From Natrinema zhouii (GTDB lineage: Archaea > Halobacteriota > Halobacteria > Halobacteriales > Natrialbaceae), in assembly GCF_013456555.2 (NCBI RefSeq), contig NZ_CP084882.1, positions 186,001-250,000 of the forward strand: a DNA stretch of 64,000 bases, given 5' to 3'. Positions 44,159 to 52,634 of the stretch are shown here, piece by piece. Positions within the stretch are counted from its first letter, which is position 1, and each line of letters opens with the position of its first letter. The position numbers and the translations under genes were made by a program. Under the pieces are notes generated by a model. That model searched no databases. It worked only from the letters and a program-made list of their open reading frames with translations, and was not told the origin of the DNA.

Positions 44159-45505
44159 TCACTCGAGTTTGCCGGCGAGAACCTTCGCCGCGGTGAGGAT
44201 CGGATCCCAGACGGGGCTGAACGGCGGTGCGTACGCCAGATCGGCGTTTTGCAGTTCGGTAACGGTCATGTCAGCCGTCAGCGCCGTCGCGACCGTGTCG
44301 ATGCGCTTCGCGCCCTCGCGGCCGACGACGGTGCCACCGAGCAGTTCGCCGCTCTCGCGGTCGGCGACCAGCGTGACGGTGAGCTCCGCGCCGTCGGGAT
44401 AGTAGTGAGCGCGCGTCGATGCCGAGATCGTCACGGAAACGGGATCGAATCCAGCCTCGCGGGCCCGATCCTCGTCGATGATCCCTGTCCGGGCGGCCCC
44501 GAGATCGAACGCCTTTACGATCGCGGTGCCGGCGGTGCCGCCGGTCGGCGTGGGAGCGCCGGTAACCGTCTGTCCGATCGCCCGCCCCGCACGGTTGGCC
44601 GTGAGGGCCAGCGGGACGTGGTCCGGCTCGCCGGTCACGACGTGGGTCGCCTCGGCGTTGTCGCCCGCTGCGTAGACGTTCTCGTCGTTCGTTCGCCCGT
44701 ACTCGTCGGTTGCGATGGCTCCGGTCGGCCCCAGTTCGATGCCGGCTTCCTCGGCGAGATCGGTATTGGGCGCGACGCCGACGCCGACGATCGCGACGTC
44801 GGCGGCGACGGTCTCGTCCTCGAGTTCGACGGCCTCGACCCACTCGTCGCCGACGAAGCCCGACACGGCGGTCTCGAGGTGGAGTTCGACCCCCTGCTCG
44901 CGCAGGTGCTCCTCGACGACCTCGGCGACGGCCTCACCGAACGGCTGGAGGACGTGGGGCAACATCTCGTAGAGGTGGACGTCGACGCCGTGGGCCGACA
45001 GCGCCTCGGCCATCTCGATGCCGACGTAGCCGCCGCCGACGATCGCGGCCGTCTCGGGGTCGCGTTCGGTGACGTGCTCTTCGATGGCGTCGGCCTCGTC
45101 CATGTCGTGAATCGTGAACACGCCCTCGAGTCCGAGCCCGTCGAACGGCGGTTCGATCGCGCTCGCGCCGGTCGCGACGAGAAGGTCGTCGTAGGGTTGT
45201 TCGTACGTCTCGTCACCGGTCTCGACCGTCACCGTCTGCGCCTCGGAGTTGATGTCCACGACCTCCGTCCCCGTGTGTAGGTCGACGTCCCGTTCCTCCC
45301 GGAACTCCTCGGGCGTCACGGTGACGAGGTCGTCCAAGTCGTCCACCTCACCCTTAACATAGTAGGGCATCCCGCAGGCGGCGTACGAGACCCACTCTCC
45401 TTTCTCGAAGACGATCACCTCTCGCTCGGGATCCTCGCGTTTCGCCTTGCTCGCGGCGCTCATTCCCGCGGCGTCACCACCGATAACGACGAACGTCTTG
45501 GTCAT
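44159..45505 (-). CDS. CoA-disulfide-reductase-like flavoprotein
   Basis: 448 residues. FAD site VVIGGDAAGMSAASKAKRED, single redox cysteine C44 in SYAACGMPYYVKG, NAD site AAIVGGGYVGIEMAEALSAH, FAD aspartate NVYAAGDNAEATHVVTGEPD, and the Nox/CoADR dimerisation domain to the end. Such enzymes reduce CoA disulfides or polysulfide. It lies eight bases left of the M20 remnant on the same strand. A CAATACTACACAAT site lies 47 bases upstream. Confidence 0.92.
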   Translation of the reverse strand: MTKTFVVIGGDAAGMSAASKAKREDPEREVIVFEKGEWVSYAACGMPYYVKGEVDDLDDLVTVTPEEFREERDVDLHTGTEVVDINSEAQTVTVETGDETYEQPYDDLLVATGASAIEPPFDGLGLEGVFTIHDMDEADAIEEHVTERDPETAAIVGGGYVGIEMAEALSAHGVDVHLYEMLPHVLQPFGEAVAEVVEEHLREQGVELHLETAVSGFVGDEWVEAVELEDETVAADVAIVGVGVAPNTDLAEEAGIELGPTGAIATDEYGRTNDENVYAAGDNAEATHVVTGEPDHVPLALTANRAGRAIGQTVTGAPTPTGGTAGTAIVKAFDLGAARTGIIDEDRAREAGFDPVSVTISASTRAHYYPDGAELTVTLVADRESGELLGGTVVGREGAKRIDTVATALTADMTVTELQNADLAYAPPFSPVWDPILTAAKVLAGKLE

Positions 45506-45549
45506 ACGTGAGGAGTAGGACGGCAGCGCCTAAAGTATTTCTGGAAATT

Positions 45550-45565
45550 CCCAATACTACACAAT
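45550..45565. promoter_or_regulatory. Candidate operator before CoA-disulfide-reductase gene
   Basis: CCCAATACTACACAAT; its first 14 bases recur exactly at 46203-46216 before the DUF302 gene. Confidence 0.5.
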
Positions 45566-45680
45566 CTAATACGGCTATCGCTCCGGAAGCATCTCTCGTC
45601 ACGAGTCGCTGCTCGACGGGTTCGGTACGGTCTCTAGTACCACGATCAGTGTGCAAGCGTCCGCCGCTTGCGTCGACGGA

Positions 45681-45947
45681 TCACTCGAGGTCCGCGTTTC
45701 GCTCCACGCTCGGAGATCGCTGCGTCTCCCGGTCCGCGTCACGGGTCGAACACGAACAGCTCGAGCGCAGCCGGATCAGTAGCCCGATGACGCCGAGCAC
45801 TGCGAAGATCACCGTTCCCTGTACAATCCCGGCGATTATCCCGACTGACGTCCCGCCGGTGAGGGCGGCGGTCCCCGGTCCGACACAACAGAGGCTCGCG
45901 AGCCCTGCCAGCCCGAGCAGCGATTGATCCGAGATGTCTAAACCCAT
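45681..45947 (-). CDS. Small membrane protein with double cysteine
   Basis: 88 residues: MGLDISDQSLLGLAGLASLC, CVGPGTAALTGGTSVGIIAG, then a second helix VIFAVLGVIGLLIRLRSSCS. Two membrane helices, a CC pair in the first and a CSC in the tail, then an acidic end. The CC-x-G-P layout recalls small heavy-metal or mercuric transport proteins, but the family is not certain. Confidence 0.6.
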   Translation of the reverse strand: MGLDISDQSLLGLAGLASLCCVGPGTAALTGGTSVGIIAGIVQGTVIFAVLGVIGLLIRLRSSCSCSTRDADRETQRSPSVERNADLE

Positions 45948-46202
45948 ACGTGAATTTCAGGATCGGGAAGGATATGTATTCGGCCGATTTTCCGAGTCAG
46001 CGATCGTGGCCTCGAACTGGCCGCCCCGCCCGATATCCTACCTGCTACGTGTCCACTCGCCTGTCGAACGATGCAGGAGCCTCCTACAGGTGATTCGTCC
46101 GCTCGGTTTTCGCTGGAGCAGCGCACGGTAGTGTACTCCCACGAATCGACGGTTGTCCCGTAACGGTCGACGGTGGAACCCAGAACTGATTTTTGTGGCG
46201 GG

Positions 46203-46216
46203 CCCAATACTACACA
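46203..46216. promoter_or_regulatory. Candidate operator before DUF302/methyltransferase operon
   Basis: CCCAATACTACACA ending 3 bases before ATG 46220. Exact copy of 45550-45563. Its position over the start suggests a leaderless transcript and a repressor site. Confidence 0.5.
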
Positions 46217-46219
46217 CGA

Positions 46220-46660
46220 ATGACACTACCAATCGACCCCAGTCAAATCGATCCGGACGACATCGGTGCGAAACAGACGACCCTCGAGATGGACCACGAG
46301 GAGGCGATCGAGCGCGTCCGCGAGGTATTCACCGACGCGGGGTTCGGCGTTCCCGTCGAGTTCTCGCCGTCGGAACTGCTCAACGAGAAGGTCGATGCCG
46401 ACCGCGACCCCTACTACGTCCTCGGTGCGTGTAATCCGTCGGTCGCCGACCGAGCACTCGAGGCGACCGACGGGAAACTCGGCGCGCTGTTCCCGTGTAA
46501 CGTCGTCGTCTGGGAGGAAGAGCCGGGTCGACAGCGCGTCTACCACGTCTCGATCATGCGGATCGCGCGGCTCGTCGGAATAGCACCGGAGGACGACGAG
46601 ATGGAAGACATCGTGGCGGAGACCGGCGAACTGGTCGATACTGCGTTCGAGGACCTGTAA
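46220..46660 (+). CDS. DUF302 protein
   Basis: 146 residues from MTLPIDPSQIDPDDIGAKQT. Core VLGACNPSVADRALEATDGK...LFPCNVVVWEEEPG parallels 37457-37840, with the same two cysteines. A 25-residue extra N-terminus distinguishes it. Two bases separate it from the methyltransferase, so they are co-translated. Confidence 0.9.
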   Translation: MTLPIDPSQIDPDDIGAKQTTLEMDHEEAIERVREVFTDAGFGVPVEFSPSELLNEKVDADRDPYYVLGACNPSVADRALEATDGKLGALFPCNVVVWEEEPGRQRVYHVSIMRIARLVGIAPEDDEMEDIVAETGELVDTAFEDL

Positions 46661-46662
46661 CC

Positions 46663-47223
46663 ATGGGATACCACACGTTCGACGCCGAGCGAGCGGACAA
46701 GTTAGAGGTGGCCGGACGGCGCTATCGGTTCGTCTCGGCCGAGGAACTGCTATGGGCGCTCTCGCTCTCCCCGGACGACACCGTCGCCGACCTCGGCAGC
46801 GGAACCGGCTTTTTCACCGACGACGTCGCACCACACGCCGGCGAGGTCTACGCGGTCGACGTTCAGGAGGAGATGCACGAGTACTACCGGGAGAAGGGCG
46901 TCCCGGAGAACGTCGATCTCGTGACCAGCGACGTGAGCGACCTGCCGTTCGACGACGGCGGCGTCGACGCCGCGTTCTCGACGATGACCTACCACGAGTT
47001 CGCGAGCGACGCGGCGCTGGCCGAGATTCGCCGGGTCCTCGCCTCCGACGGCCGACTCGTCGTCGTCGACTGGGCGGCGACGGGGTCCGGCGATGACGGT
47101 CCGCCACTCGACGAGCGCTACAGCGCCGACGAGGCGGCGGACGCCCTCCGCGAGGTCGGGTTCGCCATTGAACACGAGGCCGTCCGACCGGAGACCTTCC
47201 TGCTGATCGCGACGCTCGAGTAA
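46663..47223 (+). CDS. Class I SAM-dependent methyltransferase
   Basis: 186 residues. SAM motif TVADLGSGTGFFTDDVAPHA (~41-60), acidic loop YAVDVQEEMHEY, motif II VDAAFSTMTYHEFASD, motif III GRLVVVDWAATGSG. Soluble; no membrane anchor, unlike 36685-37347. Paired with DUF302 in one operon. Thiol, sulfide or metalloid methylation are all possible. Confidence 0.9.
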   Translation: MGYHTFDAERADKLEVAGRRYRFVSAEELLWALSLSPDDTVADLGSGTGFFTDDVAPHAGEVYAVDVQEEMHEYYREKGVPENVDLVTSDVSDLPFDDGGVDAAFSTMTYHEFASDAALAEIRRVLASDGRLVVVDWAATGSGDDGPPLDERYSADEAADALREVGFAIEHEAVRPETFLLIATLE

Positions 47224-47280
47224 GGGTGGAATCGGTGTCCTGACCGGAACAGGGACGAGTATTCTTCCTTTGAAAGAGAA

Positions 47281-48006
47281 TTACGCGCCTCTGATCCGTT
47301 CGATCGCCTCGTCGAAGCGCTCGATGGGCTGTGCGCCGACGAGCGTCCCGAAGGATTCGGAGTCCGGATCGGAGACGGCGAACGTCGGCGTCCCCCGAAT
47401 GCCAAACGAGCGTGCTTGCTCGTTATCCGCGTCGATCTCGTCTTCGAGCGCCGACCGCCGATCGTCGAGACACGACTCGAGCGAGTCGGCGTCGATGCCG
47501 TCGACCGAGCGCGTGTACTCGACCAGGTTATCGGCCGTTGCCCAACCGGAGTTCTTCTCTCCCTGTTCCTCGAAGATCGCCGCATGCCAGTCCCAGTACG
47601 CCGACGGGTCGGCGTCGCGAACCTGATCCCACACGCACTTACCGGCGATCGCGGCCGTCATCGAGTCCGCACCGAAGTACGGCAGCGAGATGAATACGAT
47701 TCGAAGCTCGCCCGGTTCGACGTACTTTCGAACGAGGTCGGGGAGCGTCTCTCGTTCGAACTGTTCGCAGAACGGACACTGGAAGTCCGTCCAGTAGTAG
47801 ATCTCGAGCGGTGCATCGGACGCACCCATAATCGGCTTTCCCTGCAATTCGACGCCGAGGTTTGATGTCTCGTCGCTCGAGTGAAACGACGGGGAGAGGT
47901 CGTGAGCTGCGTCGTCGGATCGTGTGAGATAGTAAGCACCGCCGACGCTGAGAGTTCCAACGAGACCCGTAACGAGAGCGCGACGAGACGGCTGATCGAG
48001 CGACAT
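47281..48006 (-). CDS. DsbA-family exported disulfide oxidoreductase
   Basis: 241 residues. Twin-arginine-like start QPSRRALVTGLVGTLSVGGA targets it outside; thioredoxin fold with active site YYWTDFQCPFCEQFERETL (~70-88) and cis-proline loop FGIRGTPTFAVSDPDSE. It would form or isomerise disulfides of exported proteins. The GATTTGCT palindrome lies ~50 bases upstream. Confidence 0.9.
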   Translation of the reverse strand: MSLDQPSRRALVTGLVGTLSVGGAYYLTRSDDAAHDLSPSFHSSDETSNLGVELQGKPIMGASDAPLEIYYWTDFQCPFCEQFERETLPDLVRKYVEPGELRIVFISLPYFGADSMTAAIAGKCVWDQVRDADPSAYWDWHAAIFEEQGEKNSGWATADNLVEYTRSVDGIDADSLESCLDDRRSALEDEIDADNEQARSFGIRGTPTFAVSDPDSESFGTLVGAQPIERFDEAIERIRGA

Positions 48007-48052
48007 CGATTGTTCGCGCTCACATTTATGCTACCGGCCCTAAACGGATCCG

Positions 48053-48077
48053 CCGATTTGCTAGGCCAGCAAATCGG
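48053..48077. promoter_or_regulatory. GATTTGCT-N5-AGCAAATC palindrome, copy 1
   Basis: CCGATTTGCT-AGGCC-AGCAAATCGG, 10-base arms, centred 59 bases upstream of the DsbA start. In gene direction it is followed by GGATCCGTTTAGGGCC, where TTTA may be part of the TATA element. Confidence 0.7.
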
Positions 48078-48205
48078 ATCGGGATCTCGTCCGTTCCGCT
48101 CCGATTTGCCCATTCACTCGCTCGCGACGGTCCGACGATGAGCAGTGATCGAACAGCGGAAACGGTGTCGAGCGCAACGAGTGTTTCGAGCGATCGAATC
48201 CGGTA

Positions 48206-50086
48206 CTACGAGTCCACGATCTCGAGCGTCCAGTCGCCGTCGGCCTCGATGTTGAGCCAGACGGGGCCGCCCGCCTTGTACGACCGCGAGTTATCGAACT
48301 CGCCGGTCCGATGGACGAGTATCTCCCGACTGCCGTCCGCGTCGTAGCCGTCGACGATGAACGTGCCGTCACCGTCATGTGTTGCGACGACCCTGATGCC
48401 GCCCTGGGTCCACAGCGGTCCGACAAACGCCGATCCCGTCCCGGTCGCCTCGAGCGGGAGGTCCTCTAGTTTGTCGGCGTCGACCGCCGGCTGTGAGAGG
48501 TCGATCGACCACGCGCCGTCGGCGTCGACCTCGAGTCTGTAGGCGTCGTCGTCGACGGCCATGATCGACTCGCCGGTGGTATTCCCGGACGTGGTCAGCA
48601 GATTCTCGTTGCGCCCGATACCGTCGGGTTTCGTCACGTCGACGGCGATCTCCCCGCCGTCGTGGGAGACGTTCGCAACGAGCATCCCCTCGTTGAGGTC
48701 GAACGTGGCGGTGTCGCCAGATCCGGATCCTTCGAACGTGTGGGACTGGCCCGCCTCGAAAATCGTTCCGCTCGGTCGCTCTCTGTCCTCGGTTTCGTCG
48801 GTGCCGTCAGCGCGCTCGAACGTCTCGTCGACGAGATCCGAGGGTGTAATGACGTCGAGGCCGCGGTGCTCGATGTGATCGAGGAGCAGTCCGAAATCGT
48901 CCAGTGACATTCTATTTTCGTTGACACCGATGTCTTCTTCGTCGACGATCCGCGGGACGCGTACCACGGTGAGATGGTTGTACTGATCGGAGAGGTTGGT
49001 ATGGCGGCGAACACCGGTGTGAAGCGCGGGACCCCAGATGAACGGGATCATATGCATCTCGGTCGGTGGCACGCTCGTCGTTCCGGCGTTGGACAGGAAC
49101 GTCGTCTCGTGGATCTCTCTCGTGAGCCCGTAGGTCGTCGCATCCATCCGGTCGTCAGGAACGAACAGGTGACGCGATCCGTCCTCGAAGCCCTCGTCTG
49201 CGAGCGCGTCTCGAGCGGTTTCGAGGATCCGTCGCTGCTGGTCCTCGGACTGTTCCGGCAGGGGCATCGACACCTGTGGGAGCGAACAGACGTCCCAGCC
49301 GCGGTCTCGGAGGTCGCGTAATTCGGTGCGCCCCATCCGACCGGCGGCTCCGATTTGCTCGGGGCTGACCGGAACCGCCGCGGTCCAGTCGCGCTCCTCG
49401 AGCATCTCGGCCGCGATGTCGTAGTGCGAACCGTGGCCGCCGTAGAACGCGAGGATTGCGGCACCGTTAGCGGCCGATTCGGTTCGGTGGAGGTCGTCGA
49501 CCAGCAATTTGGTCGGTCCGCCGTCCGGCCCGTCCGCGATGATATTGAGACCGGTGACGTTCGACAGGTCCGGGTCTTCCCCCGGCTTCTGCTGGTAGCC
49601 ACAGTCCATTCGGAACCAGCCGTCGTATCCATCCGGAACGATTCGAATACTGGTGAGGCGTTGGCTCTGCGTCGGTGCAAGGAATTCGACGATGATTCGA
49701 TCAGCGGATTCCGGTTTGACCGCCAGCGAGGTGTCCCAATCCTTGAAGTCGATTCCGTCGTCGAACCGAATCTCCATGCCGGCCGTCGCCTCGTCGCTCT
49801 CGATGACCGCCGCTTGCGATCCGAGTCGCGCCTCGTCGGAAGCGGCCGAGAGTTCGCCAGTTCGGGCGGACCACTCGCCGAGATCCTCGAAGTCAGAGAC
49901 TACTTGCCCTCTCTCGATAGCGGGCCAGTTCGTGGGGCCGGACGCCATTTCTCCCCTGCCGACTCCGTTACCGTCGTCGTCCGATAGGATGTCCATACAG
50001 CCAGCGAGGGTCGTCGATGCGGCACCGAGTGCGGCGAGCATTCGCCGTCGGGACGACCCCCCGTTCGTGTCGCGTTCGTGAGCCAT
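48206..50086 (-). CDS. Exported lipoprotein with polysaccharide-deacetylase-like domain
   Basis: 626 residues. RRRMLAALGAASTTLAGC gives a twin-arginine lipobox with C30. Residues ~60-200 look like a carbohydrate-binding beta-sandwich (VVSDFEDLGEWSARTGELSA), ~210-430 like a NodB-type barrel (AAILAFYGGHGSHYDIAAEM, HMIPFIWGPALHTGVRRHTN), and ~450-626 two beta repeats (TFDLNEGMLVANVSHDGGEI, WTLEIVDS). It would act on surface glycans. The deacetylase metal site is not clear. Confidence 0.7.
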   Translation of the reverse strand: MAHERDTNGGSSRRRMLAALGAASTTLAGCMDILSDDDGNGVGRGEMASGPTNWPAIERGQVVSDFEDLGEWSARTGELSAASDEARLGSQAAVIESDEATAGMEIRFDDGIDFKDWDTSLAVKPESADRIIVEFLAPTQSQRLTSIRIVPDGYDGWFRMDCGYQQKPGEDPDLSNVTGLNIIADGPDGGPTKLLVDDLHRTESAANGAAILAFYGGHGSHYDIAAEMLEERDWTAAVPVSPEQIGAAGRMGRTELRDLRDRGWDVCSLPQVSMPLPEQSEDQQRRILETARDALADEGFEDGSRHLFVPDDRMDATTYGLTREIHETTFLSNAGTTSVPPTEMHMIPFIWGPALHTGVRRHTNLSDQYNHLTVVRVPRIVDEEDIGVNENRMSLDDFGLLLDHIEHRGLDVITPSDLVDETFERADGTDETEDRERPSGTIFEAGQSHTFEGSGSGDTATFDLNEGMLVANVSHDGGEIAVDVTKPDGIGRNENLLTTSGNTTGESIMAVDDDAYRLEVDADGAWSIDLSQPAVDADKLEDLPLEATGTGSAFVGPLWTQGGIRVVATHDGDGTFIVDGYDADGSREILVHRTGEFDNSRSYKAGGPVWLNIEADGDWTLEIVDS

Positions 50087-50142
50087 TGTAGATAGGTTAC
50101 TCGTCGTTACGTTCTCTCTTTGATGGCGTAAACGGACCTGCT

Positions 50143-50163
50143 GATTTGCTGACCCAGCAAATC
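50143..50163. promoter_or_regulatory. GATTTGCT-N5-AGCAAATC palindrome, copy 2
   Basis: Arms GATTTGCT/AGCAAATC around GACCC, centred 67 bases upstream of the lipoprotein start and 52 bases before the divergent membrane-protein start 50205. In lipoprotein direction it is followed by AGGTCCGTTTACGCC. Confidence 0.7.
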
Positions 50164-50204
50164 GGAGTCGGTGATTTCAGTCATCCCTGCATCGGTGCAA
50201 CTAG

Positions 50205-50753
50205 ATGTTCACGCGCGATTCGATCAGCGGGTACTTGACGAACCTCGCTGCAGCGGTCTCGTACCCGTTCGAGACGTGGCGAGGGACGATCGGACTGGTA
50301 CTCGTGACGGTCGCCACCTACGTCCTCCTGATCCTGAGTACGATGCCGGAGTTCTCGCTCCAGATGCTCGGCGATGGACTCCACTGGTTCGAATACGTTC
50401 TCGTCTCGCTCACGGAGACGATTTACCGAACCGACGGCTGGTCGGGGCTCGCGGTCATCGTCCTCTACGCCTTGCTCTCGGGCGTCGCGATCGTCAACGC
50501 CGTTGCGCAACTGCAGATCGTCGGTCTCTCGAGTCTCACCGACCTCTCCGGCGTCGTCCCGGGGCTTCTCGCATCGGGCTGTGCGAGCTGCGGTGCCGGC
50601 CTCCTCGGCTTTCTCGGGTTCGCCGGGGGACTGGCAGTACTCCCGTATGACGGCGCGTTGCTTCGCGTCGGCGGGCTCGCCCTCTTGGTGTTCTTCCTCG
50701 GACGAGCGGGCCATCCGGAACACTGTGCGATCACGACGGAGGCAACGAAATGA
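50205..50753 (+). CDS. Membrane protein with intramembrane CxxC, first of pair
   Basis: 182 residues, about five helices. The key motif is LLASGCASCGAGLLGFLGFA (~126-145), a C-x2-C within a glycine-rich helix. The family is not recognised. Overlaps the next gene by four bases (ATGA); that protein has the same kind of motif. In this thiol context they may shuttle electrons or bind a metal across the membrane (inference). Confidence 0.65.
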   Translation: MFTRDSISGYLTNLAAAVSYPFETWRGTIGLVLVTVATYVLLILSTMPEFSLQMLGDGLHWFEYVLVSLTETIYRTDGWSGLAVIVLYALLSGVAIVNAVAQLQIVGLSSLTDLSGVVPGLLASGCASCGAGLLGFLGFAGGLAVLPYDGALLRVGGLALLVFFLGRAGHPEHCAITTEATK

Positions 50754-51244
50754 CGGCACACGACTTCGTCCGATCGATCCGGTCGGATCGGCGAGCGATG
50801 CTGTGGGGAACGGCCGCCGGAATCGGCGTGTTCCTGCTGTTCGGCCTCGTCACCGGCCTCGTCCCAAATCCGCTGGACGTTCGGATGGTCCCGCGGACGC
50901 CCGTCGATTACATGTTTCTGACGCTGACCGCACTGCTTGCGGGCGTCTACGCCGCACAGCGACTGGCGACCGAGGCGGCCGATCCCGACCTCGAGGGTAA
51001 CGACGAGAGCGAGGCCGACGGCGCGAGTAGCGAGGACCGCTGGATGCTCGGCGGTCTCGTCGGCGGATTCCTGGCGGTCGGTTGTCCGATCTGTAACGTC
51101 GCCCTGCTCGCCCTGTTTAGTTCGTCCGCGCTCATGACGTACTTCGATCCGTTACGACCGGCCCTCGGTGCGCTCTCCGTGGTGATTCTGGCGGGACTTA
51201 TCTACGTTCGCCACAGGCGGTCGTGTCCGACCTGCACACCGTAA
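50750..51244 (+). CDS. Membrane protein with intramembrane CxxC, second of pair
   Basis: 164 residues, four helices. Motif GGFLAVGCPICNVALLALFS (~105-124) mirrors GCASCGAGLL of its partner; a further CPTC lies at the C-terminus (RRSCPTCTP). An acidic cytosolic loop (EGNDESEADGASSEDR) separates helices 2 and 3. Translationally coupled to 50205-50753. Unknown family. Confidence 0.65.
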   Translation: MTAHDFVRSIRSDRRAMLWGTAAGIGVFLLFGLVTGLVPNPLDVRMVPRTPVDYMFLTLTALLAGVYAAQRLATEAADPDLEGNDESEADGASSEDRWMLGGLVGGFLAVGCPICNVALLALFSSSALMTYFDPLRPALGALSVVILAGLIYVRHRRSCPTCTP

Positions 51245-51337
51245 TGCGTTCGACCATGAGTTTCCATCAAAACAACCAAGATATTGTAGTAATTATGCAC
51301 TTCGTCCCAATATTTTAGAATCCATCATCGGAAGCCA

Positions 51338-51799
51338 ATGATTAACCGACACCCTGTCGAGGCGCTCATCATCGATCCGAACGCCGAGGACGTTCAGTTC
51401 TTTCTCGAGACGATCGAGAACGCGGCGTCCGTGAACACCGTTTCGACCGCTGTCAGTGGCGCCGACGCACTCGAGTTTATGCGGCAGTGCAATTCGGATC
51501 CCGACCGTTCCCGTCCGAACCTCGTCGTGATCGATATCGACCTCCCGAAGATGGACTGGCGATCGCTCCTCGAGACGTTCGATACCCATCCCGAGTGGAC
51601 GGACGTTCCCGTCATTGGCTTCACAGGGGTGGACGAGCGGAAATGCATCACACAATCGTACACACTCCGCGCAAACGCATATATTCGGAAGTTGGATGTC
51701 CGAGACGGGTTCGTCGACGTCGTCCGAACGCTTGAGGTGTTCTGGTTCGACATCGTCTGGTTACCGCCGGGAGACGAAGCGGACGACGACCGTCAGTAG
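51338..51799 (+). CDS. Response-regulator receiver protein
   Basis: 153 residues from MINRHPVEALIIDPNAEDVQ. Phospho-acceptor in VVIDIDLPKMDW; T in IGFTGVDE; lysine in AYIRKLDVRDGF. The N-terminal acidic pair is D-P-N rather than the usual D-D, so Mg binding may be weak. Downstream tail ends in acidic DEADDDRQ. Eighteen bases before an HTH gene. Confidence 0.75.
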   Translation: MINRHPVEALIIDPNAEDVQFFLETIENAASVNTVSTAVSGADALEFMRQCNSDPDRSRPNLVVIDIDLPKMDWRSLLETFDTHPEWTDVPVIGFTGVDERKCITQSYTLRANAYIRKLDVRDGFVDVVRTLEVFWFDIVWLPPGDEADDDRQ

Positions 51800-51816
51800 T
51801 CAGGAGTGCTGCTCGA

Positions 51817-52257
51817 GTGTGGGTACAAGATAGTGACGGCGATTTGCTGAGCCGGGGAATCGTGGCCTATTTGGTACTGAACGACGGGGTCTATCGTGTG
51901 CAACACGGAGGTCCCTCGGACTCGGCGGAAATCTTCCAGATCCTCGCGGATGAGTACGCACGGAAGATACTCCTCGCCGCAGATCACGGACCGAAAACAG
52001 CGAAAACGCTCAGCGAGGAATGCGACGCCTCGCTCACGACGATCTATCGGCGAGTGTCGACGCTGCAGGACCACGACCTCATCGAGGAACGGAATACCGT
52101 CGATTCAGACGGGTCCCATCGAAGCAAGTTCCAAACGTCACTCGAGGAACTCCACGTCGAGATTACCGACGGGCAGCTCTCGCTGACGCTGGAGACCCGC
52201 GACGAACTCGCTGACAACTTCACGTCCCTCTGGAGCGATCTCCGGGGTGACGACTGA
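51817..52257 (+). CDS. ArsR-like winged-helix regulator
   Basis: Up to 146 residues. HTH at ILADEYARKILLAADHGPKT then LSEECDASLTTIYRRVSTLQ, with wing HDLIEERNTVDSDGSHRSKF. GTG 51817 gives the longest form; GTG 51862 or 51898 are possible, since the domain starts near DSAEIFQILAD. GATTTGCT at 51841-51848 is half of the palindrome family. Overlaps the next gene (TGATG). Confidence 0.8.
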   Translation: MWVQDSDGDLLSRGIVAYLVLNDGVYRVQHGGPSDSAEIFQILADEYARKILLAADHGPKTAKTLSEECDASLTTIYRRVSTLQDHDLIEERNTVDSDGSHRSKFQTSLEELHVEITDGQLSLTLETRDELADNFTSLWSDLRGDD

Positions 52258-52520
52258 TGGAAGCGTCGTTCGTGATCGCCAAACTGTTCACGTTCGTGCT
52301 GAGTCTCGGCGTCGCGTATCTGGCGTATCACGGCTATCGGCGCAGCGGTCAGACGCCGATGCTGTACGTCTCCGGTGGATTCGTCTTCATTGGTGCCGGC
52401 GCGATCTGCGAGGGGCTCATCTACCACGTGTTCGGAACGACGATCGCGTCCGCCGCCCTCGTGCAGGCGGCCATCGTCTCGAGCGGGATGGTGCTCGTTC
52501 TCATTTCGTTGACGAAGTGA
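52257..52520 (+). CDS. Small membrane protein coupled to HTH gene
   Basis: 87 residues, three helices: VIAKLFTFVLSLGVAYLAYH, MLYVSGGFVFIGAGAICEGL, SAALVQAAIVSSGMVLVLIS. It follows the ArsR-like gene with an ATG/TGA overlap. This HTH plus three-helix partner layout is common in haloarchaea (I recall DUF7521); the partner may sense a membrane signal. Confidence 0.7.
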   Translation: MEASFVIAKLFTFVLSLGVAYLAYHGYRRSGQTPMLYVSGGFVFIGAGAICEGLIYHVFGTTIASAALVQAAIVSSGMVLVLISLTK

Positions 52521-52634
52521 TCTCGCGAACTCCCGAGCGGCATTCGCGCTCCTCGTTCATCCTCGCCGCTGTCCCTTTTTCCGACTCGGGGAATCGTCGT
52601 ACTGGATTTACGATTCCCACCGAAACGTCGACGT

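Noticed and set aside
43901..45280. A 459-residue plus-strand frame
   Set aside because: It lies antisense to the CoA-disulfide reductase and the M20 gene, which have full family motifs; composition is that of a shadow.
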